NCBI GenBank assembly: GCA_964247055.1
Contig: OZ176053.1
Span: 1,674,001 to 1,738,000, forward strand
DNA from: Paragordius varius
Lineage: Eukaryota > Nematomorpha
Reading direction: 5' to 3'
Length of the DNA stretch: 64,000 nucleotides
Every line of letters begins with the position of its first letter. Within the stretch, counting starts at the first letter, position 1. The notes below the pieces were generated by a model, which worked only from the letters and a program-made list of their open reading frames with translations, did no database searches and was not told where the DNA came from. Positions 50,972-63,506 of the stretch are shown piece by piece. The position numbers were made by a program, and so were the translations under genes.

Positions 50972-52785
50972 TCATTTATTATATTGTAGATATTGTAATA
51001 CGCTGCCACATTTTTTGTTGATGTAAGAAATTTCCCTGGGCTTGAGCTTTATTTTCCAATCATGTAAATGTTCGGTGGGATTTTTACGATAAGTATTAAA
51101 ACTTTCTTCAATCATTGCGTTGTGGGACCAAGTCGATTTTATTAACCTTGGATTATCATAATTATTATATTGCTGATGACCATACACAACTAATTTTGAA
51201 TTTAAACTGTTTGATGGCAAATTTAAAAATGTCAAAAGTTTTGACATAATGCGTGTATCTTGTGTCACCAAGTCTTCATATTTTACAAGTTTAATAATAT
51301 TTTTATGCGATAATAATTTATACGTATTGAGATCATTGGACATGGTAGAACACAATTTCTTAACCATAGTCTGAAACGGATTTATAGTATTCCAATGTAA
51401 TTTAATGCGACTTGATATGATGGCCCTTGGGTCTCGAACCAGGAAGACAAAAGAAAATTGAATATCTGGAACTAATATAATATAATGTATAGGGATAAAT
51501 TTATATATTATCCTTTATATAAATATTTTTAATAATAAAAAAAGATTTTTTTTAATATATGATATTTGGCTTTTATGGGGAGATAAAACCAAAAAAGAGT
51601 TATATCTGTTTATATAGAAGAAAACTCAAAAATTTTGTAGAACCGCTTTAAGCCTAAAAAGACGATTTCGAACCGTTTTCAAAACTGGTACCGCAGTCTG
51701 AATTCTTAATCATTGAGCAATTAGATTTTTTTCGAAATATTAGCAGACAATAATGATTTTTGCCTTAAATATTAATATTTTAAATATTTTGTAGCATCAC
51801 ACTCCAGGATATGTGTAAATTATAAATATTTCAACCAAAATTAGTACCATATAACGAAAAACCATGGAATTAGGACCACTTTATCTCCGCAAAATATTAA
51901 AAATCAGAACGAATTGCAGCAAAAACATTTTATTGCCACTAAATAGAACCGAAACCAAAAACTAAAATATTCACCTCCTCTATACTATTGACATTATACA
52001 TCCCGAACTTTTAAAAGTTACCGTGTAAGACTTGGAATTGAATTCACTTAAATTCACCCTTAAACATTTAATTTAAGGTCGACAATTCGGAAAAAATAAC
52101 TCATCGGTAAATTAGGGTTCAGGAGTAGTGTTGATCAAAAAATAATTTAATTCTTTTATGCTATTTATAAGCGTTATTAATTTTCTATACTTGGTTTTAT
52201 TAAAGATATGTTGGTACCTATTAAGCGTGTTTTATAATATAGATGTGACTTTTTTATCACTTTTACCATGACTTTTTTAGAATTATAAAATAAACTACAT
52301 AATTAATGCTAATCAAATTAAACTTTCAGAAGATATTGAGAGGTAAGTTGATAGAGGTCCGCGGACAAACTTAAATATTTTTGTCGGATATTTGAGACAC
52401 AGTTGTTGAAAAGTGTATTTTGTCATGAGTGAAAATTTGTCCTTTGTTAAACTATGCGGATTGGTACAATTTAAATAATTTTGTATGGTACGACTTCGAG
52501 GTAAGATAAAGTATTTGTAATTTAGGGCAAAATTAAGCCATCTTATGTCCGATAAATAATTGATATCACATTGAATTAGGGCTTGCATGAGTCCTATAAT
52601 AAGTGTTTGTAAATGGGCTTTTAAGTAGGCAGCATCGATGTTCCCATCTATTTTATTGTGGTAAAAATTGGTTGGTTCATGAATGTATATACTATCTAAG
52701 TAAGTGTCCAACTTTTTAGCCAGCAATGTTGTACCTCCTCGCATATATTCATATATTAAGATGGCATTTTTACTTTTCGATGTTT
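50972..52785 (-). CDS. Carbohydrate sulfotransferase copy d (5'-incomplete, best preserved)
   Basis: The exons found are complement(join(50972..51465,52324..52785)), with an 858-bp intron (GT at the donor, CCAG at the acceptor, phase 1). Both are open and together give about 318 residues, against 380-480 for whole CHST-type enzymes. The N-terminal tail and membrane anchor should lie in an upstream exon not identified here. The 5'-PSB motif RGGTTLLAKKL follows AILIYEYM. The middle has HEPTNFYH and PRSRTIQNYLNC. The end of the first exon reads CLKYPTKIFKFVRGPLS. The second exon opens with FVFLVRDPRAIISSR (3'-PSB), then KYEDLVTQD, STWSHNAM and the C-terminal HLHDWKIKL to CGSVLQYLQYNK. Family role: transfer of sulfate from PAPS to the 6-OH of Gal or GlcNAc in the Golgi. 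The exact acceptor is unknown, as is whether an intact first exon exists. Confidence 0.82.
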
Positions 52786-55700
52786 CTAGTAAAAATAATT
52801 ATAGCTTTAATTACTGAAAAACATTAATAAATTAGAATTTAAACAAGCTTGCGCGTAAAATTTATAATAATTGATCAATAGTTTAATATATAATATATAT
52901 ATATATATTTTCCTGAAAAATACTCTTAATGAGACTTTCTAGGGCGTCGCAAAATGACAAAAGCAAGAATTTCGGCAAAAACTAATTGTCATAATTAGAT
53001 TAGCAAAAATTTAATGGCTAATGTTGACTTATATCTATCTGCGAAAATGGGGAAATCTATTAAACACTTTGCTCGATATATTAATTGTATGAGAAAAAGA
53101 ATAAAATACCAAAACAAGTCATTTGAGTTTTTCTCCGATTAATCAAAACCAAAAAATCGCATTTTCCGCACATCAGTTCTTTATAAATAGGTTTCCCTGT
53201 ATCCTTATTTTGACTTATAAAAGAAGAATTAAATTTAAACAAAAAATGGGGAAAAGCCTTTTTAACTACAATTAAATACTATATACTATACATATTTAGC
53301 TTTATATAATAAACATTATTTGCATCAAAGCGAAAGTATCAAAAATACTTAACATTTTGGTGCCACTTAAGTTCCTTAGTTTTCGGTAATCGATAGAATA
53401 ATTAAATAAATGTATTCATAGCTTAAAAATATTATTTCTTATGTTAATAACGATAATCTAATAATATCATTATATATGATTATTATGATATGAAAATAGA
53501 AATCAAAAAGAAAAATATGTGCGTATTCAAATGTAGAAAAAAGTGCGTTTTGAATTTAATTAATCACATTTCCACCATGCTTCAAAATACCATAAAGTAA
53601 GCTTAAAAACGTTTTGGCAAAACTAAATTTTTAGGCAGACTATGCATTTTATTTTTTTGATGTAATAATCTGGCATGTATTAAAAATATTGCGTCTCGGA
53701 ATTTTTGCGTTAATTAAAAAATATTAGCCCATTTTGGGTAATACAAATTTTGCGACTTTCGGAGTTGTGCTAATATTGTGATTAAGCAATCATCTCAATA
53801 GTTCAATTAAAGACTCAAAATTTAACATATAAAATCCTAACAAATTTTTCTATCATTTTTATGTTTTTAAGTTTTTTGTGAGCAATCTGTATTGTGCCTA
53901 ATTTTTAATTTTTTGATAAGAAGTAGATAGTACAAAAGTGGAAATATTTTTAAATGATCTTTATGGCATAAAACCAACACCATGGGAATCCGAAAATATT
54001 TTTAAAATAAATATCGTCAGAATAAATACATTTCATCAAAATTTTTACTGGCACTGGGTTATTAGTATTTAAAATAGGAAAAAATGATTATTAGTTATAA
54101 TTTTTTAGCTCATGCACCGATTAATGATATCTAATTTTTTTTGTTTTATTACGAATTAAGGATGTCAAATCCTTTTGAATATTATCCTATAATTTGTGCA
54201 TAAGAGTTAACGCAAACCTTAAAATAGATATAACACATCGCATTTATAAAATATATGAATTAAATTGACCTAGGGTCGCTAACAAAATTTGTATTAAATT
54301 AAATTTGAATGCAAAAATCCTTCATCAGTCTCTCTTTAACAAAAACAGTCAAACATAAAAAAAATTTAATTAAATTTTTTATATTCAGCACCCCTTAACT
54401 GGCACTGTGCGCATATATAAACCCCTTCCACCTCCATTACTTTCAGTGTATTGATTTTAACTTTAAATTTATCGAAACTCTGACATTGTCATCCGAAAGC
54501 AATGGGATAGTTTATATGCCAGAGTTAAAATCTGTAAATACTGTTTTGACCTAAATTTTAGCTAAAATTTAATCATTAATTATTATCATTTATTATATAA
54601 ACAACCTTATAGTGTTTTTAAAGTTTAGTGACTTCTGGATTCTAAAATTGGGACAGCTTTGAAAAACGATTGAAACGAACAGCTGATATTAAAATCAAAA
54701 TATATTAAGTTTTCTGGTAAAATAGAGCCTGGAAACATTTTAAAGTTAATTATTAAATTTTCCAATCAAAATACACATTTTCATTAGTGATTTAAAAAAT
54801 TTATAGATAAGGGCTGGAAAAAGTTTGAAATGAGTATATTTTGACAATTTGCATTTTTTTGAATTTTTAAAAAGAATGCATATTTTTAAAATTCAGCTTA
54901 ATAATTTATTTACTTTTTAAGATATTTAAATTATAAACTCTGATATTAAACCATTCCAAAAGGACACTGAGTGTTAAATTTTATGGAATATAAATTTGGA
55001 AAAACAAATAATAAAATTATCATGAGTTCAAATTTTACTTGTGAAAGCATATAATACACCACTGATAGAGAGCTAACTATAAGTAAAATTATCTTTATTT
55101 TTACGCAACGACGGCATATCTAGAAATACAATAAAATAAATAAATATTTAATATTTATATTTTTACTGCTATATGACTCGTTCTGTTAGCACTTAGTTCG
55201 CGAATACCTAAATTATCACTTTATTCATACGGTACTGGTACTCCAGCCAAAAATGTGTAAATTTGTTCACGGTAAATGGGAATTTGTTCGTCAATATTTT
55301 AAAAAATTTGCACGTACGTTTTTCGGCATATACAGTATCAGTAAAAATACATTGCAACAAACTGTAAAGGTAAATATTATTGGCTAAAAGTTGGTTAACA
55401 CAAAAATGCTGTTTTTTCATCTTTTAGCCAAATAAAATGCTCTTTCCCTCGTAATTAAAAACTCGTAATGTATTATTACTCAAACTATTTGAACGTATGA
55501 ATGTGTAGCTATTTCTCTTGATGTTGAGAACTTAAAAGCTGTGATGTTGATCCTGCGCATAAAATATCGTAATAATTGATCATTTGGATTTTATTCTACC
55601 AAAAAAAACGAGAATGTTTACGTGTATAATTCAAACTGCAAAATAAATATTATAATATTGATTTCAGGATTTATATAAATATTTGATTGAATTATAAATG

Positions 55701-56513
55701 TCGAAAAATGTTGTCCATGTGCATAATATTTACTATAACACAAACGTTGCTGCCAAAAAAATAAAATGTTATGAGAGATATTATTGGTTATATTTAATTG
55801 GTCAAAATGGTTCCGAATCCACGTGCGCGTTAGCTACTTTTTTATTTTTATTATAAACATATTTAATTGTTAAATTACAAAAAATTTAGTAACGCCTGAT
55901 TTCGTTTTCATCAGAGAAATGTTACCTTTTCATATAATAAGACAATTTTAAATTCTAATTTCTAATAAATGTGTTGTCTTATATCTCTGTAAATAAATTC
56001 AGGATGACTGTATAAATATACAACTATTCAAATTTAAAATCTCAATGCTAACACACTAAGGATTTTAAACCCCTTTAACCAATTAAAATACCGATGCGAC
56101 CAGTAATAGCTGCCGTTATATAAAAAAGTATGGAATACACGTTGCTAGTATTTGATTTTTTATTCCCAGAGAGCATTTACAGTAAAGCGTTATGATTGGA
56201 TTAAATGGCGCATGAGATATTTTTGTATATTTTTTCAATTTTCCTTCATTTTAGCCAATAGTAATGCTTTTTTGTATAAATGGTATCTAGCATATTTGAT
56301 GAAAAACTAGCAATGTATTGTACTCTCTACTGTTTTTTACTTAACACTAAATGCGATTTTTGTTAATTAGAAACTATGAGTACAAATATTAGCACCTAGT
56401 TTTTGCATTTATTTAGCAGCCATATATATATATATAAATCAAATTCCAACACCATCCCATTTTTATTTTAAAAGTTTTAACCGAAAAATTTTTTTGTTTA
56501 TAGCAAAAACAAA
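52786..56513. other. Spacer between sulfotransferase d and LRR G
   Basis: A type-1 spacer, nearly identical to 1805-5562 for most of its length. It holds an (AT)n run (52886-52909), the TATA/Inr-like pair (54414-54447), the inverted repeat (55380-55431) and a small plus-strand frame (MCKFVHGKWEFVRQYF) ending at AAG|GTAAAT. No gene can be supported. Confidence 0.55.
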
Positions 56514-58614
56514 TTATTTTTCTTCATCTAAACCGAAATCTCCACTATTTCCTGAAGAGGAAGATTCTGGATTTGGTGATCTGATTTCGCTAGCATTCAA
56601 ATTCAATTCATGATTTTCATAGCCCCATATTATCGAATTACATATGGCAGCATTCATATTTTGTAAATTTATCGTTTCACCATTGTATGCACAAGTACCA
56701 ATCAGAGTTAGGCCAGTTTTAAGGCTTATATCACATAAAACACGGGAACAACTTAAAGGGTTTCCTAAAATGCCAACAAAAATCGAGTAAAAATGACATT
56801 ATACAGACAAAACGTAAAAAGAAAGACAGATGTTTTTTAAAAAAAAAGACAATTATTTATTTCAAATATTAATTTTTTAATAAATAGCCTTATCATTTAA
56901 GTTGCTAAATAAAGGATAGACCAAAATATACAAAATTAATTGTAATTAAATAGTTTATGCAGTTAAACCAATGTTTGAAAGGTATCATTGTCTGTTATAA
57001 AGAAAATATCTCTTTTAAAGATTTTACGTTTTGTTTGTATAATTTCAATTTTTACTGTATATTTTCAATATAAATTTAGCTAGGAACAAAATGAGATGTG
57101 TTATTTGGGCATCGCATATAAAAAAATATCAAATAGAGACCTGTTAAATCTATTTCTACACTGGAAATAGCGGTAGGCGCAAAAACTCTTGTAATATTAT
57201 TATTACTTAAATCTATGGTTTGGATATTTTTCAGTATTTCAAAATCATTTAAATCTAAATAATTTATCGAATTTCCAGAGAGCCGAATTATTTGCAATGA
57301 TGGACTTAGGCATAAAGAAGATATATTACGAATCCGGTTGTAATCCAAATTGATTTCTTTTATCTGGTTCAAATTGGAAACATCTAAAGTTACCAACTTA
57401 TTTCTGGATAATTCTAAGATCTCCAAATTTTTAAGTGTAGGCAAAGTGGTTAAATTTATTTCTCCAATATGATTATTATTTAAATACAATGATTTTAATT
57501 TGGATAGTTTCTCAGTATTTTTAGCTAGAGGTGTATTAATGTACGTAATACTATTGGAATCCAAATTTACGGTTTCTAAATTTTTGCAATCGCTTATTTC
57601 GTCTATAAAATTATCGTTTTTGTCGCTTCCAATCATATTTTTTTCAAGGCTTAAATGTTTTAAATTTTTACTCTTTAAATTACAAATATTCTTCGGAAAG
57701 GAAAGAAGCATGTTATCGTCAAACGATAGAGATTCAATCTTAGGCGGGGAAAAGTTCAAATTTTTGATTTTTTGAAGATTAGTTCCAATACACAAGTCAG
57801 TTAGTTGGCTAAAGGCTTGAGGGAATACATAGGACTCGTCGATATCCACAATTTTCGGAGATAGAAAATGCAAACTCTCCAGGTTTGTGCATTCTATTTT
57901 TTTTAACTCCCTCAGCTCAAGCATACTCAATAGTATGAGTTGTTTAAGAGCTTTATTTTTTAATACACCACGAGTTTGGCTAAGGAATGGCATCTTAAAG
58001 TTCAAAAAACTTAACTGATTTAATGCATTAAACTTGCTCCAATCCAATCGGCGTATGCGATCCAAATCTAACCAAAGTGATTTTATGGGTAAATTTTTGA
58101 TTTGATTAACAATCGCATAGACCATCGTTTCATTAACTTTAGCATTCAAATCGTAATCTGTAATTTCCAAGTGGTTTAAATAGCTTAATCTGCCAAACAA
58201 ATTAGTGTTTTTGGCTAAATCAATCCATCTAACTTGAATTAGGGAGAGAGCGCTTATTCTGACCATATCATTCACCTGGATATTCTCAAAAGATAGCTTT
58301 GTAAATTTAGACTCAATAATAATTAGAGAAATATTAAGGATAGACTGATTACCGTCTCCGCCAGTATAATTGGCAAAAATACTTTCTAGGTTTGAAAAAT
58401 CAATATCGTCCAAACCATTACATTTAACTGAAGTTTTGATAGCCAAAATGTTAGCTATGGGTTCTTTGAATGGTTCACACATGCATTTGGGAATAAAATT
58501 GTTTAAGGTAAAACATAATTTTTCTATCCCGCTATCTTTTAAAGCTGAGGTTCGAGCCGTCAGGTATAAGGAGCACAAAACTCCAATAACGATACGGATA
58601 TATCTTGAAGTCAT
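56514..58614 (-). CDS. Secreted LRR protein, copy G (574 aa, two exons)
   Basis: CDS = complement(join(56514..56764,57141..58614)), with a 376-bp phase-1 intron and an open frame. The signal peptide (MTSRYIRIVIGVLCSLYL) ends near ARTSA, and Arg/Val replace the Cys/Ile of sister signal peptides. LRRNT is CFTLNNF to SVKC. LRRs include LKHLSLEKNMI, LEILELSRNKL, LQIIRLSGNSI and IQTIDLSNNNI. Exon 2 gives the LRRCT and the DFGLDEEK tail. The unusual NFSPPKIES replaces NFLPPKIES. The tail of exon 1 (EILKNIQTIDL, RVFAPTA) is shared with E. The 3' flank has both AATAAA signals. Secreted, probably N-glycosylated; ligand unknown. Confidence 0.9.
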
Positions 58615-59288
58615 TATTAATTTAAAAAATAATTATATCTCTCCGAAAAAGAAAATTTATTTTATATAATTTTTATCGACTGATTATACTACCTTTATTT
58701 AAATGTTAAATTTGCTAATAAAATTGTTTGTTATTATACTCAGCATTTTTTATTGCTATTTACGCAATTCGATTGAATTCTACGAATTTTAACTCTAAAA
58801 TCGTAAGAAATACATTCATTACCTTTATTCGTAAAAACTAGTTGATATGAACCTTATATTATCTTCGAATTACATTGTTATCTTAGTTTAGGGGATATTT
58901 TTGTACAAATATAATATAATTTACGTATATTTGCTGTTGTAATACATTATGTATTTTAATGTTTGCTTATTTCATATTATAATAGGGTAATTTGCAACAC
59001 ACTAGTGTATGGAAAAAACAGCAAAATGTTGAATAAACAATTATTTCCTTTCTATCCAATAGTATCATTTATAAATATTTTATTAGATTTCAAACATAAA
59101 ACTAAAAAAATTCTAAAATGTTATATAAAGTATTTATTTTAGAAACTTCTTCAGCAAGTCTAGGAAAGTTGTTTTACTAAGATTTTATCAATAATTAGCA
59201 TTTGATAAAAAAGCTATCTTTTAAATATAATACCATGTTAATTTATTTTGTAATAATGAGCCTTTTTTTCTCTATATTACATATTATC

Positions 59289-61273
59289 TTTTAAATCAGG
59301 GGTGCCAACAGGGTACTCGCCAGCCACTAGTGGCTCATTAAAAATTTTGAGAGGCTCTTTGAAAATTTGAAAAAAAAATTTTTTTAATAAAAAATAATTT
59401 CTATTTTTTAAAAAAATTTTTATATATAAATTATGCATTTTTATTTTGACATTTAAATTATTTTTAGAAACTTTATAAAATTCTTTATCATAAATATCCA
59501 TCATCGCATTCATTTAATCATTTATAAAACACATTTCCTGCATGTTATTTCCAATTTCAAGATGATAACTTTCACATTAAATTAACTTTAAATTAATTGC
59601 AAAAAATAAGTATTTAAAATAATTTATTTGGCTTTTATACCAATACTGGGAATCTTAATTTGGGTCCATTGAAACATTGAAATACTTGCAAAAAATAGGT
59701 ATTTAAAATAATTTATTTAGCTTTCATACCAATACTGGGAATTATAATTTGGGTCCATTGAAACAATAAATTACTTGCAAAAAATAGGTATTTAAAATAA
59801 TTTATTTATCTTTCAATATGCATAAATTTAAAAAAGTAACTAAAAAATACAATTCCGACTGGGAATTAAATGGGTTTACTCAAATTTTCAACAAAGCGGA
59901 GTGCCTTATTTGCAAATTTACGACAAACGGGTTTCGCGAATATAATTTAAAAAGACATGCCGGCGCACATGCTCTGACAATAGACAATGTTATGACCGTT
60001 GTTATTAAAGTAGTTAATTTTATAAAATCTCATGCTTTGAAGCATAGGCAGTTTAAGGAGTTATTAAAAAAATTCATTCAGAATATGGAGATCTTATATT
60101 TTTTTCGAATGTAAGGTGGCTTAGTCGAGGTAAATGTCTAAAAAGGTTTTATTATTTTTATAAGAAATAAATATTTTTTTATTGCTGAATAATTATTTGG
60201 TAGAGGAATTAACCAATAGTGATTGTCAGATTTATGCTTTTCCGTAGATATTACCGAAAAACTAAATCAATTAAATGAAACCAGATAATTTAATTGTTGA
60301 TGCGATAAACCATATTTAAGCGTTTTGTGAAAAAATGATGTTATTTGAATGCCATTTAAAAAAAATAATGCTGAAGATTTTCCAGAATTGAATAGATTTA
60401 AAGCTGGTAAAACTAACGATTTTTCAAAATATGCAGATAAAATTAACATATTTAACAAGCTTTTAATAATCGACACGGGGATATGAAAAAATATGAAAAA
60501 ATATTTGATTTATTTTGTTGTCCATTCTACGTTGAAGCTATCAACGCTCCTATTAATTTACAAATGGAACTACTAGATTTGCAATCCAACAATGAATTAG
60601 AATTATTATTTGGGCAAACAAATAAAATTGAATTTTATAAAAAATATATAACGTTTGATAAATTTTCTAATTGAAGAATTATTGCACAAAGATTAAATTG
60701 TGCTTTTGGGTCCACTTATCTTTGTGAAAATTTTTTTGTAAATGAAATACACAAAATCTCTTTCACGTTCTTTTTTAACTAATGAAAACTATCTCTCTCA
60801 CGTTCTTTTTTAACTAATGAAAACTTAGAATGTATTGAGATGTGCTGTATCAAATATTGATATAGATCTGAATAAATTAAGCAAAAAAATACAAAACAAA
60901 CACCCCATTAAAAATTTAATTATGCAATGAAAAATATTTATTTCTTTTATTTTTATTAGATAAAAAAAGGTTACATTTAAGCGATTAAATTCGCCACAGT
61001 CTACTCTAGTCATACTATCGAATTGCAATAAGTTTTTCATATCCATAAATTTTTATCTTTTTTTTTACACAGTGATATAATTTAATTATCAAAATTATAT
61101 TTATACTGTTTATTTTCTTTTTGATATAAAAATTAGCACATCTATATGTTAATATAATAAATTTATTTGTTACCAATGTCTTGAGATATATAAATAAAAA
61201 GTGGCTCTTTGGAATTTTGAGGTCGAAATGGTGGCTCTTCAAGCCATTTGTGTTGGACACCCCTGTTTTAAAT
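59289..61273 (+). mobile_element. Second hAT family member with 8-bp TSD, broken
   Basis: The element at 59297-61265 (1969 bp) begins CAGGGGTGCCAAC and ends, inverted, CAGGGGTGTCCAAC. It is flanked by TTTTAAAT at 59289-59296 and 61266-61273. Sister units keep the single uninterrupted site (28871-28878). Inside the left end an 89-bp segment repeats about 2.4 times (59597-59817, landmark ttgcaaaaaata), likely a subterminal binding array. A 33-bp tandem duplication lies at about 60764-60826. The coding remains are of the GTF2IRD2/ZBED-like hAT type. Confidence 0.92.
59818..60905 (+). pseudogene. GTF2IRD2/ZBED-like hAT transposase, broken
   Basis: The order of parts fits the family: a zinc finger (CLICKFTTNGFREYNLKRH), then VVNFIKSHALKHRQFKELL, then NVRWLSRGKCLKRFYYF (about 60112-60165, in a shifted frame), a decayed middle, then INAPINLQMELLDLQSN (60483-60674), CAFGSTYLCENFF (about 60700-60740) and LTNENLECIEMC (about 60810-60845). 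Several shifts and stops, and most of the catalytic middle lost; it is about one third of a normal length. Inactive. Confidence 0.8.
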
Positions 61274-61829
61274 CATAGTGTGAAACGAGTTCATATTTAT
61301 CACATTAAGTTTTGTTAGATAAATTAATTTTTTTTCGAACCAAATCTTGTTCTTTGTAAATATGAGACTGATTTAAACATACGATACAAAATGAAATACG
61401 TAGAGCATATGGTAAATAACAACAAATGGTTAAATTTATCACCTAAGATTTTGACACTCTTTTCTCCAATATTTAGGACATTTTTTCCCTGGTATATATC
61501 AAAGAAGAAAGCAAAAATTCAATAGATTTGGAAACGGCCACGTAAAACAAAACAGCCGAATAACTAATTTAAGATCAGGCTTAAAAAAACCGTAGAGAAC
61601 TAGAAGTTAATTGGTTCATCTATCCACTAGTTAAATGAATACAGGTGCGCATCCGACTCTGTTTGGAACTAAATTAAAATGGCGTGTTCCAAGTTCTATC
61701 TAATATATTATTCCTTTTATTGGCATAACAATCGTGTAGGTGATTCTTATTTTTTAAAAATAGCTATATTTATTTTTTGAGATTAAGCATTCTGTTATTA
61801 ATTTATATATTACTTATGCCAATATCACT

Positions 61830-62130
61830 TGGCCCTTTATTTGTTGTATATTATATCATTAAGTTTCTAATTCTGCTTAATATATGCATCCACACCAAAC
61901 TATCCTAATTTGGTCACATTATGACATCTAACTCATTTGAAAAGTCCTTGATTTGGAAAATGTTAGTACACACAAAAGGGTGTGAGAATAATAAGGTGGA
62001 TGGACAATATTCTAAAAGAAGGCAATGCAACCTTGGCAGAACTCAACATTATAACTAAAAATAGCCATCTATGAAGAAGTTTTATTTACAATATTGCAAA
62101 GATCGACCACATCTGTAGCACTACATATTT
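61830..62130 (+). mobile_element. LINE ORF2 3'-end relic
   Basis: Decayed like the other copies and almost the same as 38590-38880, with shared private substitutions. Confidence 0.5.
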
Positions 62131-62377
62131 ACATAATTTAAAAGCTTATTTATAGAAAGTATTATAGTTTTCAATAAATTGTCTGGTAAAGGTAAGAAAA
62201 TTGTATAATTTTTCCCCTGGTATGCATGCATACACCAAAGCATATATTAACAAATAAATTTCATACAATTTTTTAGCAGAAATAATAATTTATATCGTGG
62301 CGCGATAATTTTAACATGAAATAGCGAAAGCATGTACAATTTTTCAAAATTATGGCGATGATTATTTTTTTAAAGTT

Positions 62378-63358
62378 ACTAGCGTAAATCTCGTGCTGCT
62401 ACGCTGCCCGAGGAAGTCCTTCCGATTTCTGGGAGGGGGGGGCATATTTGATTTTATAAGCAATTTTGTTATGTGTCATGAAATTTTAAAATGATTAGTT
62501 TCATATTCTGAAATTTGGCTCCAAGGGCATGCTGTATCGATATGATGGCGCAGTTGTAGGCGGGTAGCCCCCAGGCCAAAATAAATATAGATAAAAATTT
62601 TTGCCTTTATACCTAGAATCAGCGTTCATTCCTAATAGTTTATGGAAGAATGGCTTCAAAACTAAATAATAGTTTAATGATAGCGTATTTTTTAGACAGT
62701 AAAGGGTTTATTTAACAGCTAATTCAAAAAATCCACTCGAAGTAAATTTTTGACTTTGTACGGGTAATACCTTAAGCAGCTATTGAACCCATATGGCCCA
62801 ATTTCACAAATTTAGCCCCAAAAGCACGCTATTTCGATATGACGGGTCAGTTTTTCGCGGGTAGCTCCTTATTCAGCATCTATCATCAAAGAAACGCTTG
62901 ACTAAAATTTTTGCCTTTTAACAGGGAATACGTGGAATCCTTATTGAATTTTTACGGTCTCATACCTTGGGCGAAAAATAGATTCAAAAAAATTTTTTTT
63001 GTGGATTTTGTTTTTTTGAAAATGTCATAATAAGGGGGGAGCGGGTAAAAAGAGGGCTTAAATTAAAAAAGTGAACCGACTATGTTCGGCGCAATCGAAA
63101 ATAAAAAATCATATTTGAAATTGAATGGTCCAACCGTTCTCCGGAAAATTGTCTTAAAGACACGATTTTTGTGGACTTTTGTTTTCAAAAAAACCCGTTT
63201 CTCACACGGGGTGGGCCCGAACTGGCGACCTAATTCAAAAAAGGGCGAAGCTATTGTCGGGGTCAATGATTATATCGATGTTTGGTCTTGAATGGGTCTA
63301 CCGGTTTTCCAGAAACAGATCACAAAGCCATTATTTTCCATTTTTATAAATATAGAGA
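62378..63358. mobile_element. ~965-bp unclassified repeat, copy 3
   Basis: The same insertion point as the other two copies. It is nearly the same as 49848-50822. Confidence 0.55.
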
Positions 63359-63506
63359 TTACAAATCGATATTTTATGTGTTTAATTATTTTAAAATGTA
63401 TTACACCTGTTTATGACGTTTGACTCCCATTTTTATGGATAGCCTATTGAATGACGGCATTTTTAAAGTAAATTAATAATTAAAAATCAATTTATTGTAA
63501 AAGAGA

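Larger units (their letters stand above)
58615..63506. other. LRR G upstream flank and unit body
   Basis: LRR 5' flank (landmark at about 58846), unit body interrupted by the hAT at 59297-61265, LINE relic (61830-62130), the ~965-bp repeat (62378-63358) and the 3' flank of sulfotransferase e. No intact host ORF. Confidence 0.6.

Noticed and set aside
55237-55370. Plus-strand MCKFVHGKWEFVRQYF frame with a GT after AAG, preceded by CAG in the A spacer
   Set aside because: Open in the G spacer but stopped in A and disrupted in the C spacer. No domain and no linked exons.
5563-58614. LRR proteins as Toll-like receptors
   Set aside because: There is no transmembrane helix or TIR domain after the LRRCT; the frame stops after a short acidic tail.
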